From contig NZ_JANIIC010000012.1 in NCBI RefSeq assembly GCF_024519315.1, positions 1 through 64,000 of the forward strand: a DNA stretch of 64,000 nucleotides, in the 5' to 3' direction. The translations under genes and the position numbers were made by a program. The notes under the pieces are model-generated. The model was given only the letters and a program-made list of their open reading frames with translations, ran no database searches and was not told the origin of the DNA. The stretch is from Streptomyces malaysiensis subsp. samsunensis (GTDB lineage: Bacteria; Actinomycetota; Actinomycetes; Streptomycetales; Streptomycetaceae). Of the stretch, positions 25,370-34,142 are shown in pieces (position 1 is the first letter of the stretch; each line of letters starts with the position of its first letter).

Positions 25370-28113
25370 CCCGCCGGTTGATCCTCAATGTCAACGTCCT
25401 CGACTTCGGGCAGACCATCTCCGCCCGGGACTTCTCAGGACTCCCCGCGGCGCGCGTCGCTGATGTCGACTATTACGTCGAGCAGGCCAAGGCAGCCGAG
25501 CGCGGCACGCTCGATGCCTTGTTTCTCGCCGATGGCCCGGCCTTGCAGGGCGACCCGCGCGGCCGCGGCGGGCGGGCGCTGGAGCCGTCGCTCATCCTGA
25601 CGGCCATCGCGGAGGCAACCGACCACCTGGGCGTCATCGGCACGCTGTCGACCACCTACAACGACCCCGTGGAGCTCGCCGATCGGCTGCTCGCACTCGA
25701 CCACGTCAGCGGCGGGCGCGCCGCGTGGAACGCCGTGACGACCTACAGCCCGCCTGCCGCGGAAAACTTCGGTCTGCCGGGCCGGCCCGACCGTGCGACC
25801 CGCTACCGCCGCGCCGACGAGTTCGTCGATGTGGTGCTGGGGCTGTGGCAGGCCGCGTTGGACGGCGTCGATCCGCACCACGACGGTGAGTTCTTCCACA
25901 TCCACGGGCGGTTGCCGCTGGGGGCCTCGCCACAGGGCCACCCGCTGCTGCTTCAGGCCGGCGGGTCGCCGCAGGGACGCGAGCTGGCGGGCCGCGCCGC
26001 CAACGGGGTGTTCACGGCCGAGCTGACGCTGGATGCGGGCATCGAGCACTATGAGCTGGTCAAGCAGGCAGCCGTCCGCCATGGCCGTAGCCGCGGCGAC
26101 CTGGCCGTCCTGCCCGGTCTGATCACGGTCGTCGGCTCCACTCACGCCGAGGCAGAGGAGCGGCTGACCCGTACGCGCGAGCTGCTTCCCCGCGACCACG
26201 AGACCGTCAGGCTCGGTGACATGCTCGGCTACGACCTCCGCGGCGTGGGCCTGGACGACCCCTTCCCCCAGGACGCACTCGGTGAGCTGGCCGACCCGCA
26301 GGCCTTCACCGCTTCGCTCGGATTCCGCGAGTCGCTGGTGCGGGCACTGAGCAAGCGGCCCTACACCTTCCGAGATGTGCTCGACGAGTTCGGCAACGGC
26401 GGCCACCGGCGCATCGTCGGGTCGCCGGAGGAGATAGCCGACACGATCCAGGAATGGTTCGAGGCCGGAGCGGCCGACGGCTTCAACCTGATGCCCGACG
26501 CCTTCCCGTCCGGCCTCGACGACTTCGTGGATCAGGTCGTGCCGGTGCTGCGCAAGCGCGGACTGTTCCGGCACGAGTACGAGGAGAAGACCCTGCGCGG
26601 CCGCTGGGGCATTGAGGAACCCAAGGCAGCACACCAGGCGGATCATCTTGTCGGCAGGAGCTTCGACGCCGCGCCCGAGTCGCGCGGCGACCGCTTTCTA
26701 CGACACTTCGGCCCTGACCCGGTGAATTGGGTGCGCGAGACCGAGACCGATCATGACGTCGTCGTCGTGGGCGGCGGGCAGGCCGGACTGGGCATCGGCT
26801 TTGCCCTGCGGCGCGCCGGTATCGGCCGCCTGTCCGTGATCGACGCGGCGGCCCCTGGCACGACCGGCGTCTGGAAGACCATCGCACGGATGCACACGCT
26901 GCGGACACCGAAGATCTGGCCCGAGCCCGAGTTCGGACACCCGGAGCTGAGCTTCCGCGCCTGGTACGAGGAACGCCACGGGCAGGCTGCCTACGAGGCG
27001 CTCCACCGCATCCCGCGCCTCCCGTGGGCGGCCTACATCGACTGGATCGAGGACACCCTGCGGGTACCCGTACGGCACCGCACCCGCCTGGTGAGCGTCG
27101 CGCCGCACGAGCACGGACTCGCCCTGGAACTCGTCGTCACCGATGAGAACGGCAACGAGGAGCGCCGCACCGAGGTCACCCGCCGACTGGTCTTCGCCAA
27201 CGGCGTCGAGGGCACCGGTGGTTTCTCCTTCCCCGAGGCCTTCGACGGTCTGCCGCGCGAGCTGTACGCGCACACCGGTGAGCCCATCGACTTCGACAAC
27301 CTCACCGGCAAGAAGATCGGTGTCCTCGGCGCCGGCGCATCCGCGCTGGACGCCGCAGCCACCGCGCTGGAGGCCGGCGCCGCCGAGGCGCATGTGTTCA
27401 CTCGGCGCGAGAAGCTCCTCATCCAGGGCGACGCTCCCCAGGGCCCCGCGAACATCGGCGCCCGCGAGAACTTCCACCGGCGCCCCGACGCCGAGCGATG
27501 GAAGCTCAAGGTCACCATCGCCCGTGCGGGACGCAGTTGCACCTTGGCGTCAGTCAAGCGGGCGGCCGCTTTCGACGGCTTCGCCGTGCACCTCTCGGCC
27601 GGCTGGAACACGGCCGTCGCCACCGCGGACGGCGTGCAGGTCGAGGCCGATGACGGCACGCATCGGTTCGACTTCCTGATCGCCGGTACGGGCTACCAGT
27701 ACGACCCGGACACCCAGGCCGAACTGGCGCTGATAGCCGACCAGATCGCCCTCTGGGAGCACCGTTACCAGCCGCCGGACGACCTGGCGAACGCCGGCCT
27801 GGGCCGCTGGCCGTACCTGGGCGACGGCTACGAGTTCCAGGAGCGTGAGCCGGGCAAGGCTCCGTGGGTGACCCGCATCCACGTGTTCTCGGCCGGCGCC
27901 GCCATGAGCTTCGGCATACCCGTCGGCGATACGCAGTCGCTGCCCACGGGCATCCCGCGGCTCGTCGACGCGGTCGGCGCGGCTTTGTTCGCCGAAGACG
28001 CGACGCTGCCGCCGGCGTCCGTTCCCGGAGGGACGCCGGGACAGAGCACCGAGGATCCGTTCCTGCGGTTCTACGTCGGCCATGTCCGGCAAGCAGCCGC
28101 GACCGAGGGCTAG
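25366..28113 (+). CDS. Fusion of LLM flavin monooxygenase and FAD/NAD(P)-binding monooxygenase
   Basis: A 915-residue two-part protein. Residues 1 to about 440 are a complete NtaA/SnaA/DszA-type LLM monooxygenase (NVNVLDFGQTISARDFSG, DHVSGGRAAWNAVTTYSPPA, SPQGHPLLLQAGGSPQGREL, GFNLMPDAFPSGLDDFVDQV). From about residue 464 a second flavoprotein begins, with DHDVVVVGGGQAGLGIGFAL and a second dinucleotide fold near residue 648 (GKKIGVLGAGASALDAAA), as in flavin-containing and Baeyer-Villiger-like monooxygenases. The GTG start is inside the stop of the upstream LLM gene. It is cotranscribed with an FMN reductase. It may carry out successive oxygenations of one organosulfur substrate. Confidence 0.88.
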   Translation: MTRRLILNVNVLDFGQTISARDFSGLPAARVADVDYYVEQAKAAERGTLDALFLADGPALQGDPRGRGGRALEPSLILTAIAEATDHLGVIGTLSTTYNDPVELADRLLALDHVSGGRAAWNAVTTYSPPAAENFGLPGRPDRATRYRRADEFVDVVLGLWQAALDGVDPHHDGEFFHIHGRLPLGASPQGHPLLLQAGGSPQGRELAGRAANGVFTAELTLDAGIEHYELVKQAAVRHGRSRGDLAVLPGLITVVGSTHAEAEERLTRTRELLPRDHETVRLGDMLGYDLRGVGLDDPFPQDALGELADPQAFTASLGFRESLVRALSKRPYTFRDVLDEFGNGGHRRIVGSPEEIADTIQEWFEAGAADGFNLMPDAFPSGLDDFVDQVVPVLRKRGLFRHEYEEKTLRGRWGIEEPKAAHQADHLVGRSFDAAPESRGDRFLRHFGPDPVNWVRETETDHDVVVVGGGQAGLGIGFALRRAGIGRLSVIDAAAPGTTGVWKTIARMHTLRTPKIWPEPEFGHPELSFRAWYEERHGQAAYEALHRIPRLPWAAYIDWIEDTLRVPVRHRTRLVSVAPHEHGLALELVVTDENGNEERRTEVTRRLVFANGVEGTGGFSFPEAFDGLPRELYAHTGEPIDFDNLTGKKIGVLGAGASALDAAATALEAGAAEAHVFTRREKLLIQGDAPQGPANIGARENFHRRPDAERWKLKVTIARAGRSCTLASVKRAAAFDGFAVHLSAGWNTAVATADGVQVEADDGTHRFDFLIAGTGYQYDPDTQAELALIADQIALWEHRYQPPDDLANAGLGRWPYLGDGYEFQEREPGKAPWVTRIHVFSAGAAMSFGIPVGDTQSLPTGIPRLVDAVGAALFAEDATLPPASVPGGTPGQSTEDPFLRFYVGHVRQAAATEG

Positions 28114-28128
28114 GAGCTTGCGGGAACC

Positions 28129-28187
28129 AGCACCCGGCGCCACCTGGAGGCGGTCAGGCCGACCGCCTCCAGGTGGCGCCGGGTGCT
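28129..28187. terminator. Bidirectional terminator with a perfect 27-bp stem
   Basis: Bases 28129-28155 and 28161-28187 are exact reverse complements with a 5-base loop. It lies between two converging genes (ends at 28113 and 28227) and should stop transcription from both sides. Confidence 0.9.
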
Positions 28188-28226
28188 CGGCAGCCGATTA
28201 CCGCCCCGCACCGCCGGCGCACGGTG

Positions 28227-29939
28227 TCACGCCTGGCGTGCGATCAATGTGCCGACTCGCTCTCCTTCGCTCGCGCCGGAGCCGGTGAACCCGGCTCCTG
28301 GAACGGCCTCCAGCAGTTCCCGGGTGTACTCGTGCCGAGGCGAGCGGAGCACCTCCTCGACCGGGCCCGTCTCGACCACGACGCCGCCCCGCATCACCGT
28401 GACGTCGTCGGCGATCAGGCGTACGACACCGAGGTCGTGGGTCACGAACACGTAGCTGAGCCCGAACTCGGCCTGTAGATCGACCAGCAGCTGGAGGATC
28501 TGTGCCTGGACCGACACGTCGAGCGCGCTCACGGCCTCGTCGAGCACGAGGATCCCGGGGTTGAGCGCGAGCGCCCGCGCGATCGCGACCCGCTGCCGCT
28601 GACCGCCGGAGAGCTCGCTGGGGAGCCGGTGCAGATGGCTCTCGTCCAGTGCCACCGCCCTGAGCAACTCGACTACTCGGGCCGCCCGTTCCTGTTTGCC
28701 AGTCGCCAGTTTGAAGGCCCGCAGCGGCTCGGCGACGAGCTTGCCGACCGTGAACCGCGGATCGAGCGAGGTGAACGGGTTCTGGAAGACGAACTGAAGG
28801 TCCCGGCGGCTCTCCCGCAGTTGTCCGCGGCCGAGGCCGGTCAGTTTCCGGTCGCCGATGTGCACCGTGCCGCTGTCGGCGGCGGTGAACTGGACCAGGA
28901 TGCTCGCCAGCGTCGACTTGCCCGCGCCGGACTCACCGACGATCGCGTGCGTGGTGCCCCTGCGCACGACCAGGTCGGCGCCGTCCAGTGCCCGCAATTG
29001 CCGCTGCCGGCCCCGGCCGCCGCGCAGGTGATAGCTCTTGGTGAGTGCGCGCGCCCGCAGGACCGGCGGACTGCCGGTGGGGACCGTCCGCGGGCCTGAC
29101 GCCGGCTCGAGCCGGCCTGCCTGCCGCGCGGGGGCCGCGTCGAGCAGTCGGCGGGTGTAGTCGTGGGTGGTGTTCTCCAGCACCTGGCGCACCGGGCCCT
29201 CCTCCACGATCCGGCCGTCCTGCATGACCAGGATCCGGTCGGAGCGATCCAGTGCGACGCCGAGGTCGTGGGTGATCAGGAGGATGCCGATGCCGAGTTC
29301 CACGCGCAGCCGCACCAGGTGGTCGAGGATCACTTTCTGGACGGTGACGTCGAGCGCGCTGGTCGGTTCGTCGGCCACGATGATCTTCGGCTCGCCCGCC
29401 AGCGCGATCGCGATGAGCGCGCGCTGCTTCATGCCGCCGCTGAGCTCGTGGGCGTACTGGTGGAAGACCCGCTCGGCGTCCCCCAGGCCCGCGGTGCGCA
29501 GGCTCTCCAGCGCGGCTTCCCTGTGCTGTGCCGCGGTGCGGGCCTCCGGCGCGTTGAACCGGACCGCCTCGATCACCTGCTGCCCGATCTTCTTGACCGG
29601 GTTGAGCGAGGTATTGGGGTCCTGGGGGATGAAGCCCACGTAGTTGCCCCGCACCCGTGCCATGCGCTGGTCGTTCCAGTCGGTGACGTCGACACCGGAG
29701 TACGCGATCGAGCCGGCCCGGATTCGCGCGACGGGCGGAAGCAGGCCGAGCGCGCCCTGGACCAGGGTGGTCTTGCCCGATCCGGACTCCCCCACGAGCG
29801 AGACGAACTCGCCCGGGTCCACCTGGAGACCCGCGCCGCGGACGGCCGGTGTCCACCGGCGGCGCCCCGTCCGGTAGTCGATCGCGAGGTCGGCGATTCG
29901 CAGCAGCGGATCTGGCTTCCCCTCGGGCACGTCCGTCAT
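28227..29939 (-). CDS. Dipeptide/Opp-type ABC transporter, fused double ATPase
   Basis: A 570-residue protein combining DppD- and DppF-like ATPases, normally two genes. First domain: Walker A GESGSGKTT near residue 52, signature LSGGMKQR, Walker B IIVADEPTSALDV. Second domain: GESGAGKST, LSGGQRQR, ILVLDEAVSALDV, where Ala replaces the usual Pro of DEPTSALD. The peptide-ABC C-terminal tails (THDYTRRLLDAAP, RHEYTRELLEAVP) follow each. It overlaps the DppC-like gene by four bases and powers the transporter of unit B. Confidence 0.92.
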   Translation of the reverse strand: MTDVPEGKPDPLLRIADLAIDYRTGRRRWTPAVRGAGLQVDPGEFVSLVGESGSGKTTLVQGALGLLPPVARIRAGSIAYSGVDVTDWNDQRMARVRGNYVGFIPQDPNTSLNPVKKIGQQVIEAVRFNAPEARTAAQHREAALESLRTAGLGDAERVFHQYAHELSGGMKQRALIAIALAGEPKIIVADEPTSALDVTVQKVILDHLVRLRVELGIGILLITHDLGVALDRSDRILVMQDGRIVEEGPVRQVLENTTHDYTRRLLDAAPARQAGRLEPASGPRTVPTGSPPVLRARALTKSYHLRGGRGRQRQLRALDGADLVVRRGTTHAIVGESGAGKSTLASILVQFTAADSGTVHIGDRKLTGLGRGQLRESRRDLQFVFQNPFTSLDPRFTVGKLVAEPLRAFKLATGKQERAARVVELLRAVALDESHLHRLPSELSGGQRQRVAIARALALNPGILVLDEAVSALDVSVQAQILQLLVDLQAEFGLSYVFVTHDLGVVRLIADDVTVMRGGVVVETGPVEEVLRSPRHEYTRELLEAVPGAGFTGSGASEGERVGTLIARQA

Positions 29940-30826
29940 CGGCGGTGTTCCTTCCGGTACGAGGTGCTGATGCGGTGGGTGGCGACAACGACGAGCGCGA
30001 GCAGCAGGCCGGGCATGATCGAGGGCCATGGGTGGGTCGCGACGTAGTCGCGGCCCTCGGCCACCAGCAGGCCCCACTCCGGCTGCGGCGGCGGTGCGCC
30101 GTAGCCGAGGAAGCCGAGCGAGGCGACCGCGAGCACAGCCGTTCCGACCTCGAGCGCGGCCAGCGCGATCACCGAGTTGAGCGAGTTGGGCACGACGTGC
30201 CGGAGCAGCACGGCCGGCCGGCCGCCCCCGAGGCCGTATGCCGCCTTGACGTAGTCCTGGTTCACGACGGTGAGCACCTCGGCTCTCATCACCCGCGCGA
30301 ACGACGCGATGGAGGAGATGCCGACCGCCAGGGCGATGTTCTGCGTGGAGTAGCCCAGGACCGAGACCACCACCATCGCGAGCAGCAGGCTGGGGATCGC
30401 CAGGAACACATCGACCAGTCGCATGACGGCGATGTCGACGATCCCTCCGCTGAAGCCGGCGATCAGCCCGACGACCGTGCCGATGCCGAAGGCGATGAGG
30501 ACGGCCAGCAGGGTCGCGGTGAGGGTGGTGTGCGCGCCGTACACGGTGCGGGCGAACAGGTCCCGGCCCAACCGGTCGGTGCCGAACCAGTGCTCCGCGC
30601 TCGGTGGTGCGAAGCTCGCGGCGCTGTCGCCGTTATAGGGGCTGTAGGAGGTGAACAGCCGGGGGGCGACGGCCCAGCCGATCACGACCAGCACAGTGAT
30701 CCACGAGGCCACCAGGACCGGCTGCTGCGCGAGTTCACCGAGGCGTCTGAGCGACGCGCGGCCGGAGCCGGGCCGGGCGGAGCCGGACAGGGCGGGCGCG
30801 GCGAGGGTGTCCGGTTCGACGGTCAT
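29936..30826 (-). CDS. ABC transporter permease, DppC/OppC type
   Basis: A 296-residue inner-membrane permease with about six hydrophobic segments. The family marks are EHWFGTDRLGRDLFARTVYG near residue 70 and the EAA loop RAEVLTVVNQDYVKAAYGLG, with the usual GFLGYGAPPPQPEWG near the end. The ATG at 30826 has GGAGG upstream. It pairs with the DppB-like permease 11 bases upstream. Confidence 0.9.
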   Translation of the reverse strand: MTVEPDTLAAPALSGSARPGSGRASLRRLGELAQQPVLVASWITVLVVIGWAVAPRLFTSYSPYNGDSAASFAPPSAEHWFGTDRLGRDLFARTVYGAHTTLTATLLAVLIAFGIGTVVGLIAGFSGGIVDIAVMRLVDVFLAIPSLLLAMVVVSVLGYSTQNIALAVGISSIASFARVMRAEVLTVVNQDYVKAAYGLGGGRPAVLLRHVVPNSLNSVIALAALEVGTAVLAVASLGFLGYGAPPPQPEWGLLVAEGRDYVATHPWPSIMPGLLLALVVVATHRISTSYRKEHRR

Positions 30827-30837
30827 CACATTCCTCC

Positions 30838-31797
30838 TCAGGCCGCCCGGGGTGAGCCGACGGTGAGCGTGGCCCGCAGTCGCGGATCCAGCAGCGGGTA
30901 GATCAGGTCGACGATCAGGTTGATCACCGCGAAGCTGGCCGCCGCGAGCACGACGACCCCCTGCACCAGCGGGACGTCCAGCGTGTTGATCGCGGCCTGG
31001 GTCATCCGGCCGATGCCCTGACGGGCGAAGACGGTCTCGGTGATGACCGACCCGGCGATCAGGTTGCCGAAGGTGATGCCGGCGATGGTGAGCGCCGGCA
31101 GGCTGGCGTTGCGGAAGACGTCGCGGACGACGATGACGCCGCGGGTGGCCCCCTTCGCCCAGCTCGTCGTGACGTAGCCGGAGCGGAACTCGGTGGCGAA
31201 GCTGCGGACGAGGAGCTGCGCGATCGGCCCCGACACCGGGATGGCCAGTGTGATCACGGGCAGCACGAGGCTCTTCGCGCCGCGGTCGCCGAAGGCCGGG
31301 AACCAGCCCAGCTGGAACGAGAAGACCTGGAGCATGAGAATGCCGGAGAGGAAGACCGGCACCGAGACCGCGCCCGACGGCAGCGCCTCGACCAGGTTGC
31401 GCACCCAAGCCCGGCGGGTCGAGGTCGCGATGAGCGCGATCGCGAAGGCGATGAGCAGGGCCAGCAGGAGAGCGCCGGACGCGAGGACGAAGGTGCTCGG
31501 CAGCACGTCGAGGATCGTTGCGGTGACCGAGCGGCCCGACTGTACGGAGTTGCCGAAGTCGCCGGTCAGCGCGTGTCCCAGTCGGCCGAGGTACTGCAGG
31601 AGCACCGGTTTGTTGAAGCCGTAGCTCTCCGCCGCCTGCTCGCGGACCTCCGATGTGACGGTGTTGAGCTCGGCGGGGTCGAAGAGCAGATCCACCGGGT
31701 TGGCCGGCAGGACGAACAGCAGCACGAAGGTCAGGGTGAACGCGGCCCAGACCACGAACAGGGCCCGTCCGACCTTCAGCGCGAGGTAGCGCAGCAC
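30838..31797 (-). CDS. ABC transporter permease, DppB/OppB type
   Basis: A 319-residue permease starting VLRYLALKVGRALFVVWAAF and containing YGFNKPVLLQYLGRLGHALT plus the typical IAGSVITETVFARQGIGRM. I start at the GTG 31797 because GGAAGG lies just upstream; the frame continues to 31857 without a ribosome site. It forms the channel with the DppC-like protein. The gap from the binding protein is 66 bases. Confidence 0.9.
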   Translation of the reverse strand: MLRYLALKVGRALFVVWAAFTLTFVLLFVLPANPVDLLFDPAELNTVTSEVREQAAESYGFNKPVLLQYLGRLGHALTGDFGNSVQSGRSVTATILDVLPSTFVLASGALLLALLIAFAIALIATSTRRAWVRNLVEALPSGAVSVPVFLSGILMLQVFSFQLGWFPAFGDRGAKSLVLPVITLAIPVSGPIAQLLVRSFATEFRSGYVTTSWAKGATRGVIVVRDVFRNASLPALTIAGITFGNLIAGSVITETVFARQGIGRMTQAAINTLDVPLVQGVVVLAAASFAVINLIVDLIYPLLDPRLRATLTVGSPRAA

Positions 31798-31863
31798 GAA
31801 GATCCTTCCATCAGGGAGTGCGAGTGGTCGCCGCACCCCTCGAGTCACGGCGACCACGGGACG

Positions 31864-33582
31864 TCACTTCCCGTTGCCCTTCCAGGCGTTCACGAAGTGG
31901 TTGCGGGACTGGGCGTCGAAGATGATCCCGTGGACGTACTTCGCCTGGGCGATCACCTGCGAGGGGTTGTAGACCGGGTTCACCAGCGCGTACTTGTCCA
32001 GCAGGAGGTCCTGCGCCGCCTTGGCGTACTGCTTGCGCTCGACCGGGTCCAGGGTGAGCTCCAGCCTGCCCAGGGTCTTCGTGACCTCGTCGACGTCGAC
32101 GCCAGTCGAATCCTCGCCCAGGTAGGAGCCGTTGCCGAGCAGCGGGCTGTACTGGAGGTTGAGGACCGCCGGGTCGTTGCGCGAGCGATTGGCCGCGGTG
32201 ATGTTCCAGTCGGTCTTCGCCTTGGCCACGTTGGCCGAGTAGTCCGGGATCGGGACGACGGTGAGTTGCAGGTCGATGCCGATCTTCTTCAGGTCCTGCT
32301 GGATGGACTCGTAGGCCGGCTTGTTCACCACCAGGTTGTTGATGCCCAGCAGCTTGACCACGAGCTTCTTGCCGTCCTTCACCCGGATCCCGTCCGGGCC
32401 CCGCTTCCAGCCGGCCTTCTCGAGGAGCTGCTCGGCCTTCTTCGGGTCGTACGTCAGGACCGAGCCGCTGTAGTCCGCGTATCCGGAGACCGACGGCCCG
32501 AGGACCGAGGTCGCCACCGAGTAGGAGCCGGTGAGCACCGTCTTCTTGAGCGCCTCCCGGTTCCAGCCGAGCTGGATCGCCTTGCGCACCGCGATGTCAT
32601 TGGTTGGAAACAACCGGGAGTTGAAGTTGAAGAAGATGGAGGTGCCCGACACCGCCCGGTGGATGATCTCGAAGCCCTGGTCGGCCAGTGACTTCTCATC
32701 CGTGGTGCCCACGTCGAGCGTGGCGTCGATCGCGCCGGACCCCAGCGAGCCAGTCCGGACGCTGGCCTCCGGGATCGTGCTGAACACGATCTTGTTCAGG
32801 TACGCCTCGCCCTGGTGCTTGAGTGCCGGTGGGGACCAGTTGTAGCCCTTGCGCTTGACCAGGACGGTACTGACCTGCGCCTTCCACGACTGGTACACGA
32901 ACGGGCCGGTGCCGATCACCTTCTTCGGATCCGTCCGCTGCTCGGCGCTCAGCTTCAGCGTCGAGAGCGACAGGAAGCCGGGCTGGGCGTTCGCGGTGAA
33001 GGACGAGGCCTGGAGGAAGCTCGCGAGGGGCTTCTTGAAGCGGATGATGGCGGTGTGCTTGTCGGGGGTGCGCGTCTCGATGTAACCGGGCAGCAGGGTG
33101 GCGCCGTTGGGCAGGATGCCGAGCTTCTGGTCGCCGTGCACGTACTGATCGAAGTTGGCCTTGACCACCGCGGAGTCGAACGGCGTGCCGTCGCTGAAGG
33201 TGACATCCGTACGCAGGTGGAACGTGAACTCGGTCAGGTCCTTGTTGTACTCCCACGACTTCGCCAGCCATGGCGTGATCTCGCCGGTGTCCGGGTCCTG
33301 CCAGGTCAGCTTGTCGGTGATGTTGTTGCCGATGAGCGACTCGGCGTAGTTGGTGCCCCATTGCGGGTCCGGGCTGCGCTGGTAGTCGATCAGCGCGAAC
33401 TGCAGTGTGCCCCCGTGGACGGGCTTGCCGTCGCCGGCGGCCTGGGCACCGGGGCCGCCACCGCGGGTGAGGGCGAACCCGCTCACGGCGATGAGGAGGA
33501 CGGCGACGATGCCGGCGCCCCATGGCCACTTCTTGCGTCTGGGCGCGGCGCGTTCGATGGAACTGCGAAGGTCGGACACCAT
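31864..33582 (-). CDS. ABC transporter substrate-binding protein, family 5 (DppA/OppA type)
   Basis: A 572-residue solute-binding protein (SBP_bac_5). It has GGTLQFALIDYQRSPDPQW at the mature N-terminus, then TWQDPDTGEITPWLAKSWEY, TFHLRTDVTFSDGTPFDS (the family signature) and IGTGPFVYQSW. The N-terminus has one hydrophobic segment (GAGIVAVLLIAVSGFALT) and no lipobox cysteine, so it may be membrane-anchored or secreted rather than a lipoprotein. Start ATG 33582 with GAGG upstream. It is the first structural gene of unit B, 369 bases after a sulfur-type leader peptide, which suggests sulfur-containing peptides or organosulfur ligands. Confidence 0.9.
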   Translation of the reverse strand: MVSDLRSSIERAAPRRKKWPWGAGIVAVLLIAVSGFALTRGGGPGAQAAGDGKPVHGGTLQFALIDYQRSPDPQWGTNYAESLIGNNITDKLTWQDPDTGEITPWLAKSWEYNKDLTEFTFHLRTDVTFSDGTPFDSAVVKANFDQYVHGDQKLGILPNGATLLPGYIETRTPDKHTAIIRFKKPLASFLQASSFTANAQPGFLSLSTLKLSAEQRTDPKKVIGTGPFVYQSWKAQVSTVLVKRKGYNWSPPALKHQGEAYLNKIVFSTIPEASVRTGSLGSGAIDATLDVGTTDEKSLADQGFEIIHRAVSGTSIFFNFNSRLFPTNDIAVRKAIQLGWNREALKKTVLTGSYSVATSVLGPSVSGYADYSGSVLTYDPKKAEQLLEKAGWKRGPDGIRVKDGKKLVVKLLGINNLVVNKPAYESIQQDLKKIGIDLQLTVVPIPDYSANVAKAKTDWNITAANRSRNDPAVLNLQYSPLLGNGSYLGEDSTGVDVDEVTKTLGRLELTLDPVERKQYAKAAQDLLLDKYALVNPVYNPSQVIAQAKYVHGIIFDAQSRNHFVNAWKGNGK

Positions 33583-33951
33583 TTTTCCTCGTGACGAATG
33601 GACGGGTACTCGGGGACGCCGGGGACGAAACTGACGAGCAGTGCTTCTTCGGGACGTCGGCGCCCGCCACCGGGCAGGTGGGTGCGGCGCGTCGACGCGC
33701 CCGCGGCCGGGGTCAACCGTGGGTGTGGTGGGATGTGGGATGGCGTGGGTCTTCCGCCGGTTGCGGCGGAACGGATCACGACAGGTGCGTCCGCGTGGGC
33801 CGGTGGTCAGCACACCGTCCGCTTCGACGCTGTCGTCAAGGGGAGAAGTACCGCCGGCCGGTCCGCCAGAACCATGGCCGCGTTGGTACTCAAGACGGGG
33901 CGGACGATCGAAGACCGACAGTCCGGGGTGTGGATCACGCCACGCGGGTCG
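33583..33951 (-). other. Long leader region of sulfur unit B
   Basis: 369 bases between the leader-peptide stop and the binding-protein start, with no further gene. It contains a perfect 16-bp palindrome (GGCGCGTCGACGCGCC at 33686-33701). This is a likely place for the attenuation structures that the leader would control, but I could not fold it. Confidence 0.4.
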
Positions 33952-34026
33952 TCAACACCGCGCGCTGGAAACCCTGAGCAGGTCGACACAGCGCTCGCTG
34001 GTCAGCAGAGGGTCCAGGAGGCTCAT
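33952..34026 (-). CDS. Sulfur-operon leader peptide (CVDLLRVSSARC type)
   Basis: A 24-codon ORF with the core LTSERCVDLLRVSSARC ending directly in Cys and a TGA stop. It shares VDL.RVSS..C with the leader at 23133 and LTS-x-R..VD with the one at 47363. A good promoter lies 11-38 bases upstream, so the ORF is the first thing translated on the transcript. It precedes the Opp-type ABC operon. Two Cys codons and paired Ser codons fit cysteine-responsive control; this is inferred. Confidence 0.72.
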   Translation of the reverse strand: MSLLDPLLTSERCVDLLRVSSARC

Positions 34027-34036
34027 GGAGACTGAG

Positions 34037-34064
34037 TCTGTAGTGGACCGGTATTCCTTGTCAA
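34037..34064 (-). promoter_or_regulatory. Candidate promoter of sulfur unit B
   Basis: On the minus strand TTGACA (34064-34059), 16 bases, TACAGA (34042-34037). The -10 box ends 10 bases before the leader ATG at 34026, so the transcript would be almost leaderless, starting nearly at the leader peptide. Confidence 0.6.
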
Positions 34065-34142
34065 GCATTGTCTTGGATTGCGAACACCCGGGCCTGGCTG
34101 GGGTGTTGGGCCAGGAAAACGCGTTCGGCGGCACCACGCGGC

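Noticed and set aside
33686..33701. 16-bp palindrome GGCGCGTCGACGCGCC as a regulator site
   Set aside because: Pure GC-rich palindromes of this kind arise readily at 70 percent GC, and it lies mid-leader without relation to a promoter; kept only as a note in the leader-region entry.
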